DNA of 32,614 nucleotides from a virus, in the IMG/VR virus record IMGVR_UViG_3300037010_004170, positions 1 to 32,614 of that record; one strand, given 5' to 3'. A model generated the notes under the pieces. The model ran no database searches and had not been told where the DNA came from. It saw only the letters and a list, made by a program, of their open reading frames with translations. This document shows, in pieces, positions 30,415 to 32,614 of this stretch. The position numbers and the translations under genes were made by a program. Numbering within the stretch: the stretch's first letter is position 1; each line of letters opens with the position of its first letter.

Positions 30415-30861
30415 ATGAGCACCAAAGCGAAAAGACGCGGCAATGCCCAGAGTGTCCAGCGCATCCTTGCGTCGGGCCGCTGCCGGGATTGTGGCGGAAC
30501 CCGGGAGGAGGATCGCCGAGACCGGCAGACCTGCCGGAGTTGCGGAAAGAAACGCTCGGAGTACAACGCCCGCATACTCCACGAGAAGCGACGGGAGGCC
30601 ATCGCCAAGGGGTGGTGTGCCGTGTGCTTCGATCGTGAGCCCGTCGAGGGGAGGTTGACCTGTGCCGCCTGTGCCGAGGCGCAGGCCGAGATCACGCTGC
30701 GGCACCGGGCCAACAATCGCAAGCGGGGCATCTGCACCCGCTGTTCCACCCACCTGACGCCCGAGGAGCGGGCCCAGGGCTTCAGTCGCTGCGCCTACCA
30801 CCGCCGGAAGAGCCAGGCCTACCGGCTCGCCACAAAGACCCGCCAACCCTCTGCTGCCTAG
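30415..30861 (+). CDS. Triple zinc-ribbon protein
   Basis: ATG 30415 (MSTKAKRRGN) has GGGAGG 5 bases upstream (148 residues). Cysteines occur as C23/C26/C40/C43, C68/C71/C83/C86 and C107/C110/C126 with H129, three zinc-ribbon-like units separated by basic helices (KKRSEYNARILHEKRREAI; AEITLRHRANNRKRG; HRRKSQAYRLATK). The basic helices suggest nucleic-acid binding. No family is recognised. It is the first gene of the rightmost operon, divergent from parA, which fits a regulator. Confidence 0.7.
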   Translation: MSTKAKRRGNAQSVQRILASGRCRDCGGTREEDRRDRQTCRSCGKKRSEYNARILHEKRREAIAKGWCAVCFDREPVEGRLTCAACAEAQAEITLRHRANNRKRGICTRCSTHLTPEERAQGFSRCAYHRRKSQAYRLATKTRQPSAA

Positions 30862-30870
30862 GAGCACCGC

Positions 30871-31053
30871 ATGCTTTCCGAAATCGAAGACATGAACGAA
30901 CACCAGCTCCGCCGCGTGGTGGAGCGCCAGGACAAGGAGCTGAAGCAGCTCCGCAACGAGGAGCGGGAGCGCATCTACCTCCAGATCCTTGAGACTCCCA
31001 CCGTACTCGTGACCCTGCCAGCCACGCTGCACGAAATCATCTTTGGAGAGTAG
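30871..31053 (+). CDS. Small charged helical protein
   Basis: ATG 30871 has GGAG upstream (60 residues). A coiled-coil-like segment HQLRRVVERQDKELKQLRNE is followed by a hydrophobic tail (TPTVLVTLPATLHEIIFGE). It lies 9 bases after the zinc-ribbon gene and 2 bases before a membrane gene. The function is unknown. Confidence 0.55.
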   Translation: MLSEIEDMNEHQLRRVVERQDKELKQLRNEERERIYLQILETPTVLVTLPATLHEIIFGE

Positions 31054-31055
31054 GC

Positions 31056-31226
31056 ATGCCAAGGATCAACCCGCGCCACCTGGAAGCGGTACTCGTCACG
31101 TTGTTCTTCCTGCTCGTCATGGTTGACCTAGCCCCGGTGGCCTGCGCGATGAGGTCTGGTGAGATCGCATCCTACCGGATCGAAGACCTGGAACCATTGC
31201 CTACAGATGAGGCGCCCAATGCTTGA
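31056..31226 (+). CDS. 56-residue membrane protein
   Basis: ATG 31056 starts MPRINPRHLEAVLVTLFFLL and continues VMVDLAPVACAM, one clear membrane segment after a basic N-terminus. The acidic tail (RIEDLEPLPTDEAPNA) would lie outside. Its end overlaps the next start by 8 bases. The stretch through ACAM could also be read as a signal peptide with a lipobox-like ending, but this is weak. Role unknown. Confidence 0.55.
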   Translation: MPRINPRHLEAVLVTLFFLLVMVDLAPVACAMRSGEIASYRIEDLEPLPTDEAPNA

Positions 31227-31365
31227 CGCCAACTTCGAATATCAGCTCTGCCTCTTCTTCCTCTTCATCCTCGGCCTGGTGACGATCCTGCTGCTACCCC
31301 CGCCCGACGAGCGGCGCAGCGGGCCTCGCACCCACGACACCACCAAGACCCGGAGGATGCCATGA
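31219..31365 (+). CDS. 48-residue single-pass membrane protein
   Basis: ATG 31219 (MLDANFEYQLCLFFLFILGL) has GAGG 6 bases upstream and continues VTILLLPPPDERR, one membrane span and a basic cytoplasmic tail. It overlaps the preceding gene and its stop overlaps the next start (ATGA). It could pair with the 56-residue membrane protein. The function is unknown. Confidence 0.55.
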   Translation: MLDANFEYQLCLFFLFILGLVTILLLPPPDERRSGPRTHDTTKTRRMP

Positions 31366-31733
31366 CGATCCACCCCGCAAAGACACCGATGGAAGGCGGG
31401 TTCAGCCTGGAGAAGTTTATGCCGAACACAGACCCCGAAACAGCCCAGGTCTTAGATGATGTCCTCGACGCACTAGAGAAGGAGCGAAAGTTGAAAGGCT
31501 GGATTCCCTGCGCTGACCGCCTCCCCGAGAAGGGTCAGGAAGTGCTGATCTATCTGGATGAGAACGAAGGCGGCATGCTCGAACTTGGATACACCAGCCT
31601 CATCACCATCGCCACATACACCGGGGAAGGTGATGAGTGGTCCCGTGATTGGGAAGCCGATGCCAATGCGCCCATCGAGGACGGTTGCCAGCCGACCCAC
31701 TGGATGCCCCTCCCTGAACCCCCGACCGTCTAA
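31362..31733 (+). CDS. DUF551-domain protein
   Basis: The 123-residue product has the DUF551 pattern in its C-terminal half: GWIPCADRLPEKGQEVLIYL at its beginning and THWMPLPEPP at its end, with the expected spacing. The N-terminal 40 residues are polar. DUF551 genes are common in phage accessory regions; no function is established. It overlaps the upstream gene by 4 bases. Confidence 0.85.
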   Translation: MTIHPAKTPMEGGFSLEKFMPNTDPETAQVLDDVLDALEKERKLKGWIPCADRLPEKGQEVLIYLDENEGGMLELGYTSLITIATYTGEGDEWSRDWEADANAPIEDGCQPTHWMPLPEPPTV

Positions 31734-31769
31734 CAAACACCAAGCTGTAGATGCCCAGAGGCACCCCAC

Positions 31770-32000
31770 ATGACTGACCTTTCAACCCTCGAACAATGCC
31801 TGCTGACCTGTGATGCCCCCGAGTCCGTATGGCGTCCCGCCCTGGATTCCCTGCGGGATGACTTGGAACAAGCCAGGAAGGACAACGCCAGCGCCTTCGA
31901 CCTGATCTCCCGTATCAGGTTTGCCCTTGGCGACAACGGTAAGCGGATGCAGGACGAACTGATCGAGTACTGCAAGGAACTGGCGGCGAGGACGGCATGA
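31770..32000 (+). CDS. Small helical protein
   Basis: ATG 31770 (MTDLSTLEQCLLTCDAPESV, 76 residues) follows the DUF551 gene by 36 bases. It is helical and charged (LDSLRDDLEQARKDNASAFD), with no membrane segment. It ends in an ATGA overlap with the next gene. No family is recognised. Confidence 0.55.
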   Translation: MTDLSTLEQCLLTCDAPESVWRPALDSLRDDLEQARKDNASAFDLISRIRFALGDNGKRMQDELIEYCKELAARTA

Positions 32001-32191
32001 GCCAGCTTTCTCGCGATGTTTACCGGTGTATCGGAACGACCTGCGGCAAGCGCGATACCTGCGCCTGTTTCATGGACTGTGAGGCAGACGATGGCAGGGG
32101 GCTTGGACACCTCATCTTTGCCGACCTGAGCCCCACAGCACCGCCGTTCTACTGCCCGTTCTTCATCGAAAATCCACCAATGTCCACCTAG
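31997..32191 (+). CDS. Cysteine-rich small protein
   Basis: The 64-residue product contains CIGTTCGKRDTCACFMDCE and a later FYCPFF, six cysteines in all, suggesting a compact metal-binding or disulphide-rich fold. It starts in an ATGA overlap with the previous stop. No family is recognised. Confidence 0.55.
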   Translation: MSQLSRDVYRCIGTTCGKRDTCACFMDCEADDGRGLGHLIFADLSPTAPPFYCPFFIENPPMST

Positions 32192-32198
32192 TGGAACC

Positions 32199-32531
32199 AT
32201 GAAGCGTCGATTCGGCCCATCCCCCGCAGGATATATCACATGGCATGACTGGGCAGAGGCTCAGATCAAGGCTGGGAACAAGCAGCGGAAGTGCCCAAAA
32301 TGCCTCCGCTGGTTCTTCCCCTCCGAAAAGCACGACGAAGAAAACTGCTCTCAACTCCGAGAACATGCACAGCCCCAAGGGCCCGGGTCGAGCAAATGCC
32401 CATGGTGTGGTGGTCCTGCCGACAACGGGCATGACCACAGCATCACGCCGAATACCAACCTGTGCTCGAAATGCGCCAGTTCAGATCGAGCCAAGCGAAA
32501 CCTCGAATACAACCTGCTAATGGAGCAGTGA
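32199..32531 (+). CDS. Zinc-ribbon protein (110 residues)
   Basis: ATG 32199 starts 7 bases after the previous stop. CPKCLRWF, then EENC, then CPWCGGPADNG and CSKC provide two or three paired zinc sites. The first half has a basic helix (AEAQIKAGNKQRK). The ribosome site is weak. The function is unknown. Confidence 0.6.
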   Translation: MKRRFGPSPAGYITWHDWAEAQIKAGNKQRKCPKCLRWFFPSEKHDEENCSQLREHAQPQGPGSSKCPWCGGPADNGHDHSITPNTNLCSKCASSDRAKRNLEYNLLMEQ

Positions 32532-32548
32532 CGCATGAAAGGAGAAGC

Positions 32549-32614
32549 ATGAGAGAGGAAGATGACAACGTCCGACTTGAGCGACAGGTTAGGCGCTTGA
32601 CGGACGATGAATGC
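32549..32614 (+). CDS. Start of a further small gene (runs off window)
   Basis: ATG 32549 has AAAGGAG 5 bases upstream. The 22 visible codons begin MREEDDNVRLERQVRRLTDD, a charged helix. The remainder is beyond the right edge. Confidence 0.6.
   Translation, partial: MREEDDNVRLERQVRRLTDDEC

Noticed and set aside
30340-31062. 240-codon minus-strand frame opposite the triple zinc-ribbon gene
   Set aside because: Antisense to a gene with regular cysteine pairs and a strong ribosome site.

Overview
The window is a contiguous piece of a double-stranded DNA bacteriophage genome (or an extrachromosomal prophage), GC-rich by eye, dense with overlapping genes and strong GGAGG-type ribosome binding sites. 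The set of terminase, 736-residue portal, scaffold, coat and adaptors followed by a nozzle-like protein and a collagen-like fibre, with no sheath, tube or tape measure gene in between, suggests a short-tailed (podovirus-like) virion. Host taxonomy cannot be fixed from the sequence. No integrase, lysis genes, tRNAs or CRISPR were found. Both ends are open: a fibre gene runs off the left edge and a small gene off the right edge.

Region 1 (1-15.65 kb, minus strand) is the late operon, read right to left: winged-helix protein, small terminase, 51-residue membrane protein, large terminase, portal, an 80-residue protein, scaffold, a decoration-like protein, major capsid protein, head-tail adaptor candidates, two related structural proteins, a nozzle-like protein and the fibre. 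Genes abut or overlap by a few bases. Two TGTCA-N7-TGACA palindromes precede the operon.

Region 2 (15.65-26.48 kb, plus strand) starts with a non-coding divergent region carrying a 35-bp tandem repeat and one copy of a 37-nt palindromic repeat. Then come small zinc-ribbon genes, a protein with an SSB-like tail, a RadC/JAB protein, and a recombination block: a degenerate ERF annealase copy, a tiny membrane protein, a YqaJ-type exonuclease, a full ERF annealase, an SSB-like OB-fold protein, and an SSB with a DDDIPF tail. Several unknown small genes and a DUF932-like protein follow. Rho-independent terminators, several with UUCG loops, divide the block.

Region 3 (26.48-30.26 kb, minus strand) is a replication and maintenance block: ParA ATPase, a likely partner protein, a cluster of ACGTRCGCA-type repeats that could be a centromere, a DUF1376-like initiator or helicase loader, and a DnaB-type helicase. 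Inside the loader gene there is an AT-rich tract next to a 63-bp imperfect dyad built from AACCTGG iterons at exact 11-bp spacing, which looks like a replication origin. ParA, centromere and origin together suggest plasmid-like maintenance, i.e. a phage-plasmid.

Region 4 (30.4-32.6 kb, plus strand) is an operon of very small genes: a triple zinc-ribbon protein divergent from parA, two single-pass membrane proteins, a DUF551 protein and cysteine-rich proteins of unknown role.
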